From NCBI GenBank assembly GCA_014529385.2, contig CM043951.1:111743469-111807468 (forward strand): DNA of 64,000 nt, written 5' to 3'. The notes under the pieces are model-generated. The model searched no databases, was not told the origin of the DNA, and was given only the letters and a program-made list of their open reading frames with translations. Below are positions 21,312 through 31,947 of the stretch, one piece after another. The first letter of the stretch is position 1; the number at the start of each line of letters is the position of its first letter. The DNA comes from Adiantum capillus-veneris. Lineage: Eukaryota; Streptophyta; Polypodiopsida; Polypodiales; Pteridaceae. A program made the translations under genes and the position numbers.

Positions 21312-22158
21312 ATCCCAATCACTAGTGGGTGGCTACAGGTCCGCTGTATTAGTGGCCATTTCTTTAAGCTCTACTAATCGTAGGCTCTACATTTGTTCTT
21401 TGGGCCCTGTGCTTTCCAAGTCAAATGTGACTATGGAAGCCTCTTCTTTTGAATATCCGCCAGGTAGTAGGTCTAGAAATGTATTATACCTTGCTTCATT
21501 TGGCTCTGGCTGCTCACTTCTTCTTTTTGCTCTTGTTCTTGGCTCTATTCTTGCCTTGACTCCTCTTGATCTTCAAGTTTGTCTTTATCCTCTTTCTGTT
21601 GAGTTTGTGGAGGGCTACGAGGAGGTGGTGAGGGCGGTGGGCTAGACTCAGGGCTAGACGGTGGATTTGTCGGCTTTTTCTTGAGATCCCTGTCTGCCTT
21701 TGTCTTCCTCTCTCTCTCTTGGCCTTCCTGCTCCTCTAGAAGTTGCCGTCGGACTTGGTCCACTTCTGCTTCTGTAAATGGTACATGTGGGATATTTTCC
21801 GCTGTGGCATCCAAAATCTCAAAATTCTTAATATAGTCATCAAATCTGTCGCTGTGCACCCTTCTGGATGATCCTGACATTGCTTCTCGAGACGGCTTCC
21901 ATAGCTCATTCAAATCTCCCTTGAGGGCTCTTTCGGCTCTGAAACTTTCCATTAGCCTCTCTAGCCATGCTGCTCTCTGTGACTTTGTCTCTTTGGCTGG
22001 CACTTGGACGCTCTCTTTCTTCCCTTTCTTCATCTTTGGCTACTCTTCTTGCATGGTCTCCAACTGTCGTTTCAACCTAGTGAAAACCCTTGGTGCTTTG
22101 GGCTGTTCCTCTTCCTTCATTAGGAAAATTTTGAACTCATTTTTGGGCCTTTTAAGAG
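21312..22158 (-). pseudogene. Element D protein, charged and proline-rich middle
   Basis: The frame 21545-22033 reads KKGKKESVQVPAKETKS, AWLERLMESFRAERALKG and FTEAEVDQVRRQLLEEQ, then a Pro/Ser tract (NPPSSPESSPPPSPPPR) and an acidic tail. Upstream, after one TAG stop, it continues as EEEQPKAPRVFTRLKRQLE. 21312-21544 is broken by several stops. It is part of one long ancestral ORF spanning about 19.58-23.41 kb. Confidence 0.45.
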
Positions 22159-22532
22159 TGCCACATCACCAAAGTTGTACAAAATAAAGCAACTTGGTAG
22201 ACCCCTCTAAATATTGCTTAGAACCCCATGATATGACCTATCATTGGAAAGTTCTTGAAAAACGGATTCTAAAGAGCCAAGGTCCGAAAAGTTTGGATGA
22301 CTTCTATGAAAGTTATGCCATTTTTTTTCAATCAGGCAGGTTTTGTTACCGTTATGGTAATCTAAAATCACCTTTTTCTAGATCTACATGAAGGCAATGT
22401 TCGATACATGCATGCTATATATCAATAGATAGCATTTGAAAAGTAGATTTTAAATATCTAACCTCCGACAAGTTTGGATCTTATTTGCAAAAAAATTACC
22501 GATCCCCACTTTTTGAAAGCTATGCCACATCA
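22159..22532. mobile_element. 364-bp insertion with 10-bp flanking repeats
   Basis: TGCCACATCA occurs at 22159-22168 and again at 22523-22532, and the coding text of element D resumes on either side. The 354 bases between are AT-rich and non-coding. A 9-10-bp duplication is the size made by Mutator-like elements, but I see no terminal inverted repeats, so an unclassified insertion or a retained intron-like segment are both possible. Confidence 0.5.
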
Positions 22533-23414
22533 ACAATTCTTACAAGGCCCATTTTTGAGTCCAAACTTTTCCTAATGATCTTCCTTGAGCCGTAGCCAGT
22601 CATTTGTGATGGAGGGTCCGTCCATCTTCCTTTGGCGTGCAAGGCCCCATAAATCACTTTAGTGATTAGCTCACCCGGCACAATGTATGTGGGGTTCTTG
22701 TTGCCCATCTTCACCAGATTGTCATGTATATAAGCTGCATAATTGATTACCTTCGGCTTGCTTTTCTGCATTGCCGAGGTGAATGTTGTGGTAATTGCTC
22801 TAGGCGACATTCTGTACTTTTGTGGCTGCTTTGTACACATATGGAAATACTGGTTGTACAGCTGACTCATGATTGCAACTTTAGGGTTGGCAATGTCTTC
22901 AAAGGTGTAGTTTCCTTTCTTTTCTGTGTACACCTTTACTTCGTCTCTTCTTTTGGTTACACTATCCCCTTTGTTGGAGCGGTCTAGTGCCACTTCCACT
23001 ACTTTCTCTGTGATTATTTAATCTCCGTGTTTGGCTTGCCCTGCAGATCCATAACTCTGGCCACTCCATCTTCTTTGATTGTCGTCACAAATTCCCATAC
23101 TCTTTTTCTGTCGATTCCTACCGGGATAGCTTCAAAATAATGTGGAGATCAATCTTCTCCAGATACTCTGCCATCTTGCTTCTGACGAACTCATTGAGCT
23201 CCCGTGGTAGCATGGGTAGCTCTATTAAATTTCCTTCGGTGTCTTTGAACACGCCTTGGTAGATCTTTAGATCATTGGACCCTAGCAAGTCTTCTTGGAT
23301 CCACGTGCTGGTTGGCTTAAGAGTTCCTTCTGGTATGACGAAGGGATCTACTTCTTCTAAACAATCCTTTATGGTCATCCTTTTCTTCTTTGCCGGTGAC
23401 TTTGCGGCTGCCAT
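22533..23414 (-). pseudogene. Element D protein, N-terminal part
   Basis: The start at 23414 reads MAAAKSPAKKKRMTIKDCLE. The frame continues with LPMLPRELNEFVRSKMAEYL, shifts near 23140 into AIPVGIDRKRVWEFVTTIKE and MDLQGKPNTEI, and after another break continues at 22999 with EVALDRSNKGDSVTKRRDEV, GNYTFEDIANPKVAIM and KGRWTDPPSQMTGYGSRKII. This looks like a folded N-terminal domain of the sort seen in Athila/Tat-type ORF1 or plant-mobile-domain proteins, but I cannot name it with confidence. Confidence 0.45.
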
Positions 23415-23578
23415 AGATACTGTTGCACTCAGTAGTCCGAAGTTAGCGTTTTTTCCATATCAGTTGAGAAACTGAGTTTTAGCTATCCAAATGACTTGAA
23501 AATTGAAAATAAAACTTAAAAGGAACTTGTGAAACTGTGCATGTGCTCACAGAACAATTCTGGCAAAAAAAAAAAATT

Positions 23579-24391
23579 AGACATCCTATGCTAGGATGTC
23601 TTTTTCATCAGATTTTGGTGATACTTGACATGCTGGTGGTCCTTGGCCTATACAACATGGCTGTGTGATTGGATTTGGATTTGGGCATCAAAAAGTGGAT
23701 TTTTGGATAGATTCAGGCTTTAGGTCACAAATTGGGTAGAATCTCCACAACAGGTGACAAATGATCTCCAAATGGGTTCAAAATTGATATATGGGCTCCT
23801 TGCACCATGATAATGGCTCCCATGATCTCAGTCTTTGCACAGAAGGTCAAAAACATGCTTGAGACATCGTACGTGTAGGATGTCTATTTCATCAAAATGG
23901 CTTGGGATTTGTTCTGTGGGTAGTCCTTGGCATGTGGAACATGGCCATGCTCTTGGATTTTGATTTGGACAAGAATTGATGTTGGTAAGACCCTGTGTAG
24001 TGTTTTTGGGCTCAAAAAGTGTATTTGAAGGTGTTGGGGGTCAAAAATGATTAGAATGGCTTCAAACTTGGTATATGAGCTCTTGAAGGTGATGTGATGA
24101 GATCTGGAATGGAAAAACACCCTCTCTAGGCCAAAAATGTCAAATAGACATCCTACGCGTAGGATTTCTACTTCATGAATTTTTGCAAGTGACCACAGAG
24201 ATTTGTTGGCAATGTGCTTATGAATGTATTGTGCAAGTTTCATGTGATTTGGACAAGATTTGGTAGGTCTATGGCCCATTATTGCCTCTATGCCCTGACT
24301 ATGTAAGGGCTATTCAAAAAATGTGTGTGATGAGAGTTGTTGGGTTTTGTGCCCAGAAATGGGCTTGACACATCCTGCGCGTAGGATGTCT
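23579..24391. repeat. Degenerate tandem repeat (about 283 bp) with 24-bp palindromes
   Basis: Near-palindromes of the type AGACATCCTACGCGTAGGATGTCT lie at 23579-23601, 23862-23885, 24146-24169 and 24368-24391, spaced 283, 284 and 222 bases. The sequence between them is also related: each palindrome is followed by a TTCATCA-type stretch, then a TCCTTGGC...CATGGC segment, a GATTTGGA segment and a CTCAAAAAGTG segment. No long ORF is present. It lies just upstream (minus sense) of the element D gene and may be its leader. Confidence 0.75.
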
Positions 24392-26329
24392 CCTGATGAT
24401 TTTTTTTTTGGAAACTGCTACTGGTGCCTGCCCTTAGTCCCCCCGAGTCTCTTTTAAGCCTAATTTCAACAAAAAAGTCAAATGGATAGAAAGTAACTCC
24501 CTGTGTGGATTTCACAGCCTCCGAGCCGTTTTCTGACTTTTGGAGTGCTGAAATTTTTTGATGTTGGTCTAAATAGCTTCCCGATCCCTTGGGGATCCTT
24601 GCCGTATGATTTTTGTCGACTTTAGCTTCACCGGAGCTCCATTTGGCAATTTGTCACTCTAGAAGCACCCATGGTTGCGTTTACATGTCTTCGATGACTT
24701 GCGGCGGTCTACCACCATAGGACTTGGTTTTTGATGGTCTAGGAAAGCCGCTCGTGAAGTTTGGTGGCAAACGGACATGCGGTTTGGCCGCGAGAGCTAT
24801 TTGATGCTTTGTGTGTCTAATGTCATTTCTGAAGTTTAGTGCCGCTTCGGGTCACCTTTTGGTCATGTGGGATACATAGACTTGTTGAGCATGTCGAGAT
24901 GCTCCTACCCATGAATTTTGGTAGCATTTGGGCACTTCTCCGCCGATTTCCCATTTGGTGGCCTCTTGCGGGGTTCTAGGAATTAGGGTTTTTCCCGATG
25001 GTTTTCTAGTGCCTTTGGACATCCAAGACTGGTCTCCTATGCTAGGGTAAGCTGTCGATGAAGTCTCGTTGGTTTTGGGTAAGCCGTTAGGTGGCCACTT
25101 CTAGTTGTAGGTCTCTACTACCCGCCTTCTGTGTGAACCCTAGACTAGTTTTGGCGACAAAACGACAAGCATGCGCGAAAAGCTCAAGGTGGTGAGCCTG
25201 CCTCTCATGTGTGAAGCCTGTCGGTTAGTCGTGCACGTCAAGGAAGCTGCTGGAAGTTCCGCTCGCTCTAGGTGGCAGAACCTCTCTCTCAAAGGTCAAT
25301 AGTGTAAATGAGCTAAAAATGAAGTGCAAATTTCTTATAATGGAGGTCCCCGAACCACTTTTCATGAAATTTGACATGTGCTCCCAACTTCTTGCGAGAT
25401 GCGGTTTAGGCTCAAAAAATTATTGATTTGGACTTCATTTGCTTTGTTTACCAAAAATTTGGCATTTCGGTCAAAATCTGGCCAAAACACGCTTTACGCT
25501 CCAGTCTCATAATTGCACCCCCATTGTATCATAGGTTTTCCTATAGTCATTGATCATGCCCATATTTTGTTTTTTCATTACGACCGTTTTCCACCTGCTT
25601 TTTGTATTTTTGAAGTTTTTCTGTCGAATATTAGCAAAATTAAAAGGAAAACAGGAAATCAAACCCAAAAAATCCATAAAAATCACAATAAATAAAAAAC
25701 ATGACCTCAAAACATTATATACACACACATGCAATTTTTATGGATGGATTTCTCCGTTTTACCAATATTTTGTCTGAAAAATAGCTATTTTTACTTATAT
25801 ACACACACCTAAGGGCTTGATTTGGCATTTGGCCCCACATACCTATAGATTCATGTTGTATAAGGGCATATGTACTTGGGTTAGTCTAGAAAAGTTTGCA
25901 ATCAAACAACAAATCTTAAAAATAGTCGAAAAACATGCCCTTTTTTTGCTTTCTACCATTGGGTCCGCATTTGAGAATGCCTCCCCCCCTCCTAGCCCGA
26001 GTCCTCCCGGACGACAAGGTATCGCCTCAGTGTATGTGCCGTGTATGGTTTGGAAGTATTGTGCTAATGCTTGGCCGTGTAATGTGGCCCTATAGTATGC
26101 ATACTCAGTCAATGAATGGAAAAATTAATGATGTGCAAGAGAAGGGTATAAGCAAGATGCTTATTGGCATTCGCCGTCGAGGTTCCTGTTTTTTTTGCAA
26201 GTAACAGTTGTAACTCTATTTCTCTTTGTTTGTTGTATTTCTTGCAAAAGTCTCTTGCTTTGCCGCTACTGTTGAAATGCCCGTAGTTGTCTCCTTGGAG
26301 AGAATTTTCTTAGCGGAATTGGCCGTAGA
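24392..26329. other. No gene recognised; polypurine-like tract near 25981
   Basis: Short frames only. The minus strand near 25981-26000 reads GGGCTAGGAGGGGGGGAGG, which resembles a polypurine tract, but no LTR start (TG) follows it cleanly. 25690-25810 contains two ATATACACACAC runs. This stretch may hold the lost 3' end of element E and the 5' end of element D. Confidence 0.45.
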
Positions 26330-27029
26330 ATTTATCTCTTTTGCTTTCCATTGGTAGCTCAATCACTGACAATTTCTATTGGTAACCCGTATCATACAAA
26401 AACATTTTCATACAAAAATTATGCAGTGGATCGTGCATCTGCTTTTTGTGTTGCCTTGGCTTCCGTCCATTTCATGAGATAGTCCGTAGCCACAATGATA
26501 TATTGGGTATGGGTGCGATATGCAAGGGGTGAAATAGGCCCCACAAAATCAATGCCCCATTTTGCAAATTCCCTTGCTCCCATCATTGGCCGTAGTGGCA
26601 TCTCATCTCTCTTTATCGACACCTTGGTGCGTTGACAAGCGTCGCAACGCTTTACAAACTCGTCAGCATCCATATGCAATGTAGGCCACCATATCCATTC
26701 GGTTAAGACAATTCTTGCAATCTTATCGCCTGAAAAATGGCCTCCACTTATTCCGCCATGTGCGTGTTCTAGAATCAGCAGGTATTCACTTTCACTTGCA
26801 CAGATTCTAAGTTGATTGGTCTTTCCTCGCTTATAGAGTTGGTTCCCAATTAACTGAAAGTCACGAGCCTCCAGCTCTATAGCCCTTTTCCGTGCTTTTG
26901 TTATGTTTTCAGGAAACGTCCTTGTGGTTAAGAAATCAATGATATATTGACTCCATGTAGGTGCAATATTTACCAGAAACAATGTCACATGATCCACTGG
27001 TCGTTTGGCACTACATATAGTACAATTGG
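26330..27029 (-). pseudogene. Integrase of gypsy element E, left part
   Basis: The frame 26419-26997 carries an H2C2 zinc-binding module (EHAHGGISGGHFSGDKIARI, WWPTLHMDADEF, RCDACQRTKVS) and the start of the catalytic core with WGIDFVGPISPL and VATDYLMKWTEA. Further left the frame goes on through three stop codons as YGLPIEIVSD and ATNG, so the second catalytic Asp is still readable. It is then lost. At its right end the reading NCTICSAKRPVDHV meets the target site of element F, and the protein resumes beyond 33093 in the same frame. The element is old and decayed. Confidence 0.85.
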
Positions 27030-27627
27030 TGTCACAAGAACAGAATAATAGAGATAGACAACAAAAGATAGAGAAAGAGATCTTTGTATTGATGAATTAT
27101 TGCTTCAGTTTGGATACAACAGAGGAGAAATTGAATATGGACAACAAAAGATAGAGAAAGAGATCTTCAGTTTTGATACAACAGAAGAGCAATTGAATAT
27201 AGGCGCACGGGAATAGGTCTAGTCTACAAGGTTGCGTAGACAGAATTGCGAAAAACGTCTTTCTTTGGCTGAAAACGCAACTCCTAAAATCTCTATTTTT
27301 GGGTCTCCACTACTTTTTCAACTTATTTTAAGCCTACCCATGCATTTTAAGCTAAAACACATAAATATAAAACACTAATATTAATAAAAATCTCAATTTT
27401 ACTGTTCATAGACAGCAGACTATCTGTTATTCATTAATCTTTATCAAATAGGTCTTTAGTGTATTATTTAAAAAAAGAATATATGTTCTCTCTTAATATC
27501 TCAAACTCATTCATATAAGCTCTATTTAATAGACTATTCAACAATATTTCAAATCGTGCTAAATGAAAGATATGCCCTACTAAAATCTTTTCGACTTTAA
27601 AAACTTCAAAAATTAGTCCTATTACAT
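27030..27627 (-). repeat. Left outer LTR of element F (reverse, internally deleted)
   Basis: Runs TGTCACAAG...CCTATTACA, the same family as 4323-5472, but only 598 bp long. It lacks the central part, including the region corresponding to roughly 32395-32960, and has a short local duplication around GATAGAGAAAGAGATCTT (two copies near 27068 and 27150). Confidence 0.9.
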
Positions 27628-28704
27628 TCTCCCCTTATCAAAATTAACTCTGTCCTCAGAGATGGAAAGAGAGGGAAATTCTCTTTGCAAAACACTAAGA
27701 TCAACCCATGATGCATCCTCTACTGGATAGTTCTACCACTTAACCAAAACTTCCACAATGTCTCTATTTCTCAAATGTTTAACACACCTATTTAACACTA
27801 AGTCTGGTTCTATAGTCAATGTTCCGTCATCTTTCAACTTAGAGTTGTCCTATAAAACATGATTCACATTAGGAACATACTTTTTCAATAAAATAACATG
27901 GAATACAGGATGCACTTTAACATGAGAAGGCAATTCCAATTTGTAAGCTAATGAACCAATGCGCTTCAAAATTTTAAATGGCCCAGCAAATCGTGGAGAC
28001 AATCTTCTATCCTTTCCAAGAATCAAATGAGACTTCTCAGGAATAACCTTTAAGAAAATCATATCACCAGTTTCATACTCCACAACACGATGTTTCTTGT
28101 CATAATACAATTTATGTGTCTTTTGAGCTTCTCTAATATTCTCCCTCATTTTTGGCCAACTCGCTATCCATTTTCTCAAGCATCTCACGTGACAGTTCTA
28201 CCTTATTCCTCGAGTTAAGGAAATTAATAGGTGTGGGATAGTTGTAGCCATACATTGCCTCAAATGGAGTCATCCTAATAGATGTATGATATGAACTGTT
28301 ATATGCAAATTCAACCAAAGATAGATATTCATTCCAATTAGATTGGTTTTCATTGACATACATTCGTAACATATCTTCTAAAATACGATTCACTCTCTCC
28401 GTGTCCCCATCAATTTGAGGATGAAAAGCAGTAGACATGCATAACTGGGTGCCTATAGAGTCAAAAGCTGCTCTCCAGAAATGACAAGTGAACTTAGAAT
28501 GTCTGTCAGACACTATACGCTTGGGCATGCCATGCAAACGAAATATCTATTTTACAAACAAGCGTGCAATGGTCAATGCAGTATTAGTTATTTTTACAGG
28601 AAAGAAGTGAGCTTGTTTTGTGAGTCTATCTACCACCACAAAGATCGAATCATACCCTCCACGAGTAGTAGGAAGTCTAATGATAAAGTCCATGGATATA
28701 GACT
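27628..28704 (-). pseudogene. Reverse arm: chromodomain and integrase of element F
   Basis: After the polypurine tract the minus strand encodes a chromodomain remnant. The integrase C-terminus follows (27850-28188; LSPRFAGPFKILKRIG) and then the catalytic core (28133-28537; HGMPKRIVSDRHSKF, DGDTERVNRILED, FEAMYGYNYPTP). A TAG near 28550 breaks the core. The frameshift after SELAK (NEGEY) is also present in the forward arm at about 31430, which ties both arms to one mutated parent. It stops at about 28704, inside the integrase, at the inversion junction. Confidence 0.9.
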
Positions 28705-28938
28705 CATCGTTTGGGGATCATTCACATATCTCCTCTTGTGCGAGTGCCAATGCGAGTGAGACGCTGCATGCAAGCGGACTGAAGGTCGGGGGTGGTCGGG
28801 AGGTTCGAGCTCCGTACAACGGAGTGCGCCCATATTCAATGCTCTTTTGTTGTATCAAAACTTTGCAAAAATTCATCAATACAAAGATCTCTTTCTCTAT
28901 CTTTTGTTGTCCATCTCTATTATTTTGTTCTTGTGACA
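28705..28938 (+). repeat. Forward partial 5' LTR at the inversion junction, element F
   Basis: From CGTTTGGGGATCATTCAC at about 28708 to GTGACA at 28938 the sequence matches the last 231 or so bases of the 3' LTR (compare about 32858-33088). The upstream part of this LTR is missing, replaced by the reverse integrase arm. The break lies within a few bases of 28705. Confidence 0.88.
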
Positions 28939-28940
28939 AT

Positions 28941-28952
28941 TGGTATCAGAGC
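28941..28952 (+). other. Primer-binding site (initiator Met tRNA), element F
   Basis: TGGTATCAGAGC on the plus strand, two bases after the LTR end, the same spacing as element A. The adjoining genomic sequence after the 3' LTR, ATTGGTAACAT, shares the ATTGGTA start by chance or by microhomology. Confidence 0.87.
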
Positions 28953-28970
28953 AAGCGGTTGATTCTGGAC

Positions 28971-29560
28971 ATGGAAGGATATGAGAGGAGGATAAAGGAG
29001 CAAGAAGACCTGATTCGGCGACTACGAGAAGATCTGGAGCAAGAAAATCGGGAGTGTGCTGAGGCTCTGCGGGTCAAAGCAGCACGAGAGCCTGATATCT
29101 ATGTGGACCTTGATGGCAAACATGAGGGAAAAACCACGCTACTCCACCAGGAAACAATAATCATCGTGGCGGTGCTGGGGCACTTGGCGGTGGTGATAGT
29201 GGCGATGGTGGGAATGGTGATGGTGGACGTAGAGGTCATGCAAAAACGAAACGATTACGATATGGAAGAAGCGACAACCAAATCATTCTTAACGAAGGCT
29301 AATTTTAAAGAGTTTGATGGCATAAGAAAGATATGCGAAGATTAGAAGTGTGGATTGAATAACTCAAAGATTTGGATTATACTTTCAATATCGAGAATAC
29401 GACTACCAAACTTTCGAATGCTCGAGCAAGGTGACCGATAAGACAATACGTACCAAGATGGCTCAATTGGAGACTTTTGGTGATGCGTACGATAAAAGTA
29501 AGTCATCTACCCCTTCTTTGTTATGTTTTATGTCTTTGATATGTTCTTTGAAAGCTTTTG
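28971..29560 (+). pseudogene. Gag remnant of element F
   Basis: Starts MEGYERRIKEQEDLI as in element A, continues with ECAEALRVKAARE, YVDLDGKHEG, a Gly-rich stretch that is out of frame, and KANFKEFDGIRK, then stops. YTFNIENTTTKLSNARAR-like text follows up to about 29440, where it jumps to TKMAQLETFGDAYDK next to the protease. The capsid core and zinc knuckle are absent, at the same place as in element A. Confidence 0.7.
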
Positions 29561-29580
29561 TGATCAAATTTATGGGTAAA

Positions 29581-29840
29581 AGTTGAGATTTAAATTTGAA
29601 TTTCTTAATTGATTTGGATAGTATTCATTGCTTCTTATCGTCTAAATTGATTGAGAAATTAAACTTGAAATTAAATCGAGAAGTTAAAAGACTTGTGGAC
29701 TTAACCAGTGGTAATAATAGTTTCACGAAAGAGTTAGTAGAAATTTTTTTTTTTTTCTTTGAAGAGTCGGAAGCATAAAGATGATTTCTATATCATAAAC
29801 ATTGATATGCATGATGTTGTCATTGGTATGAATTAGATGA
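29581..29840 (+). pseudogene. Protease remnant of element F
   Basis: Frame 29596-29778 begins NFLIDLDSIHCFLSSKL, nearly identical to element A, again lacking the DSG triad. A run of Ts near 29743 ends the frame. Beyond it HDVVIGMN-type text marks the end of the protease domain. Confidence 0.65.
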
Positions 29841-29867
29841 TTGAAAATCATGTTTTGATTGATTGTT

Positions 29868-30018
29868 TAATTCATATATCTTTAATCATTTGATGATGAT
29901 AAGTCACACTCTTCATGGAAAGAAAGAGATTCTAAATCTAGTTTTGATTGATATATCTTTAATCATTTGATAATGATAAGTCACACTCTTCATGGAGAGA
30001 AAGAGATTCTAAATCTAG
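29868..30018. repeat. Imperfect tandem duplication (about 74 bp) where RT is missing
   Basis: The segment ATATCTTTAATCATTTGAT...GATTCTAAATCTAG occurs twice, at about 29875 and 29950. Immediately after it the sequence jumps to RNase H. This is the scar where the RT core present in element A has been lost. Confidence 0.8.
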
Positions 30019-30704
30019 CTAGGAGAGTGCTTTTGAACCTTGAAGGCTAAATTAGCGGAAAATTGTGGTTTAAAAGTTCCTGAGATGGGAAAACCATTTG
30101 TTCTGTCCTGTGACGCTAGTGGTGAACAATTAGGTTGTGTTTTGACACAAGAAGGAAGAGTGGTTGCATATGAGTCTAGGAAATTAAGACGACATGAATT
30201 GAACTATGCAGCACATGATCTCAAATTGCTTGCTGTTGTTCATGTATCAAGAAGCATTGGCGTCATCTTTTGCTTGGTGTAAAATTTGAATTGCGTACTG
30301 ATCATAAAAGCTTGAGGTATATTTTCACTCAGCCATTGGTAAATAACAGACAAAGAAGACGGATTGATTTGCTGGCTGAGTATGACTTTGATTTGAAGTA
30401 TTTGTGTGGAAAAGAAAATAAAGTTGCAGATGCATTCAGTCGTAGGCCTATGTGTAATTTGTTGACTGTTGTGCGGTCTAATTTGATTGATGATATATAT
30501 GCGGAAGTTGAAAATGATTCTTTTTATGGGCCTATTTTGAAATTCTTGCGTGAAAATATTGGTGAGATGTATGAGAACAGATATCACTTGTATAAGGTAA
30601 ATCTGTATTATTATGACCGCTTGTGTATTCCTGCAAATTCTGCTTTTAAGAGTCAAATTTTGCATGAGTGTCATAATTCACCTTTTTCGGTCATCCTGGA
30701 TTAA
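30019..30704 (+). pseudogene. RNase H and connection domain, element F (RT core deleted)
   Basis: Two frames (30040-30282 and 30270-30704) read LKAKLAENCGLKVPEMGKPF, SCDASGEQLGCVLTQEG and RRHELNYAAHD. After a shift near 30275 come FELRTDHKSLRYIFTQP, EYDFDLKYLCGKENKVADAF and the zinc-binding lead-in. The RT fingers and palm, including FxDD, are missing. The element therefore depended on enzymes from another copy. Confidence 0.88.
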
Positions 30705-31724
30705 ATAAGACATATGAAAAGATTAAAAGTTCATTCTTTTGGCCGCGTATGAAATTGGATGTTAAGAATTATGTGTGTGAGTGCTTTCAATGTCAACAAG
30801 TTAAGATTGAACATAAGAAGATGCCTGGTGACCTTCAACCCTTAGAGATTCCTTTACAGAAGTGGGAGTCTATATCCATGGACTTTATCATTAGACTTCC
30901 TACTACTCATGGAGGGTATGATTCAATCTTTGTGGTGGTAGATAGACTCACAAAACAAGCTCACTTCTTTCCTGTAAAAATAATTGATACTGCATTGACC
31001 ATTGCACGCTTCTTTGTAAAAGAGATATTTCGTTTGCATGGCATGCCCAAGCGTATAGTGTCTGGCAGACATTCTAAGTTCACTTGTCATTTCTGGAGAG
31101 CAGCTTTTGACTCTATAGGCACCCAGTTATGCATGTCTACTGCTTTTCATGATCCTCAAACTGATGGGGACACGGAGAGAGTGAATCGTATTTTAGAAGA
31201 TATGTTACGAATGTATGTCAATGAAAACCAATCTAATTGGAATGAATATCTACCTTTGGTTGAATTTGCATATAACAGTTCATATCATACATCTATTAGG
31301 ATGACTCCGTTTGAGGCAATGTATGGCTACAACTATCCCACACCTATTAATTTCCTTAACTCGAGGAATAAGGTAGAACTCTCACGTGAGATGCTTGAGA
31401 AAATGGATAGCGAGGTGGCCAAAAATGAGGGAGAATATTAGAGAAGCTCAAAAGAGACATAAATTGTATTATGACAAGAAACATCGTGTTGTGGAGTATG
31501 AAACTAGTGATATGGTTTTCTTAAAGGTTATTCCTGAGAAGTCTCATTTGATTCTTGGAAAGGATAGAATATTGTCTCCACGATTTGCTGGGCCATTTAA
31601 AATTTTGAAGCGCATTGGTTCATTAGCTTATAAATTGGAATTGCCTTCTCATGTTAAAGTGCATCCTGTATTCCATGTGAGTTTATTGAAAAAGTATGTT
31701 CCTAATGTGCATTATGTTTTATAG
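30705..31724 (+). pseudogene. Forward integrase of element F
   Basis: Frames 30749-31441 and 31386-31724 cover the zinc-binding end (CECFQCQQVKIEHKK) and the core ([39 protein letters not shown]). The C-terminus follows (SPRFAGPFKILKRIG, VHPVFHVSLLKKYV). The second catalytic Asp of the SDR motif is changed to Gly (SGRHSKF), while the reverse arm keeps SDR. The shared frameshift lies near 31430, and a TAG ends the frame at about 31722. Confidence 0.9.
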
Positions 31725-31947
31725 GACAACTCTAAGTTGAAAGATAACGGAACATTGACTGTAGAACCATACTTAGTGCTAAATAGGCGTGTTAAACATC
31801 TGAGAAATAGAGACATTGTAGAAGTTTTGGTTAAGTGGCAGAACTATCCAGTAGAGGATGCATCATGGGTTGATCTTAGTGTTTTGCAAAGAGAATTTCC
31901 CTCTCTTTCCAACTCTGAGGACAACGTTAATTTTGATAAGGGGAGAA
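31725..31947 (+). pseudogene. Chromodomain tail of element F and polypurine tract
   Basis: The frame reads EPYLVLNRRVKHLRNRDI, VEVLVKWQNYPVEDASWV and REFPSLSNSEDNVNF, ending at the polypurine tract GATAAGGGGAGAA (31936-31947). The tryptophan pattern KWxxYP...DASW is the chromodomain core. It is the most complete of the three copies in the window. Confidence 0.85.

Noticed and set aside
25960-26010. 3' LTR boundary of element E at a polypurine-like tract
   Set aside because: No TG start follows the tract and no matching LTR is found on the right side of element E.
28620-29345. 241-codon plus-strand ORF
   Set aside because: Runs across the inversion junction, the LTR end and the primer site; only its last part is the Gag remnant.
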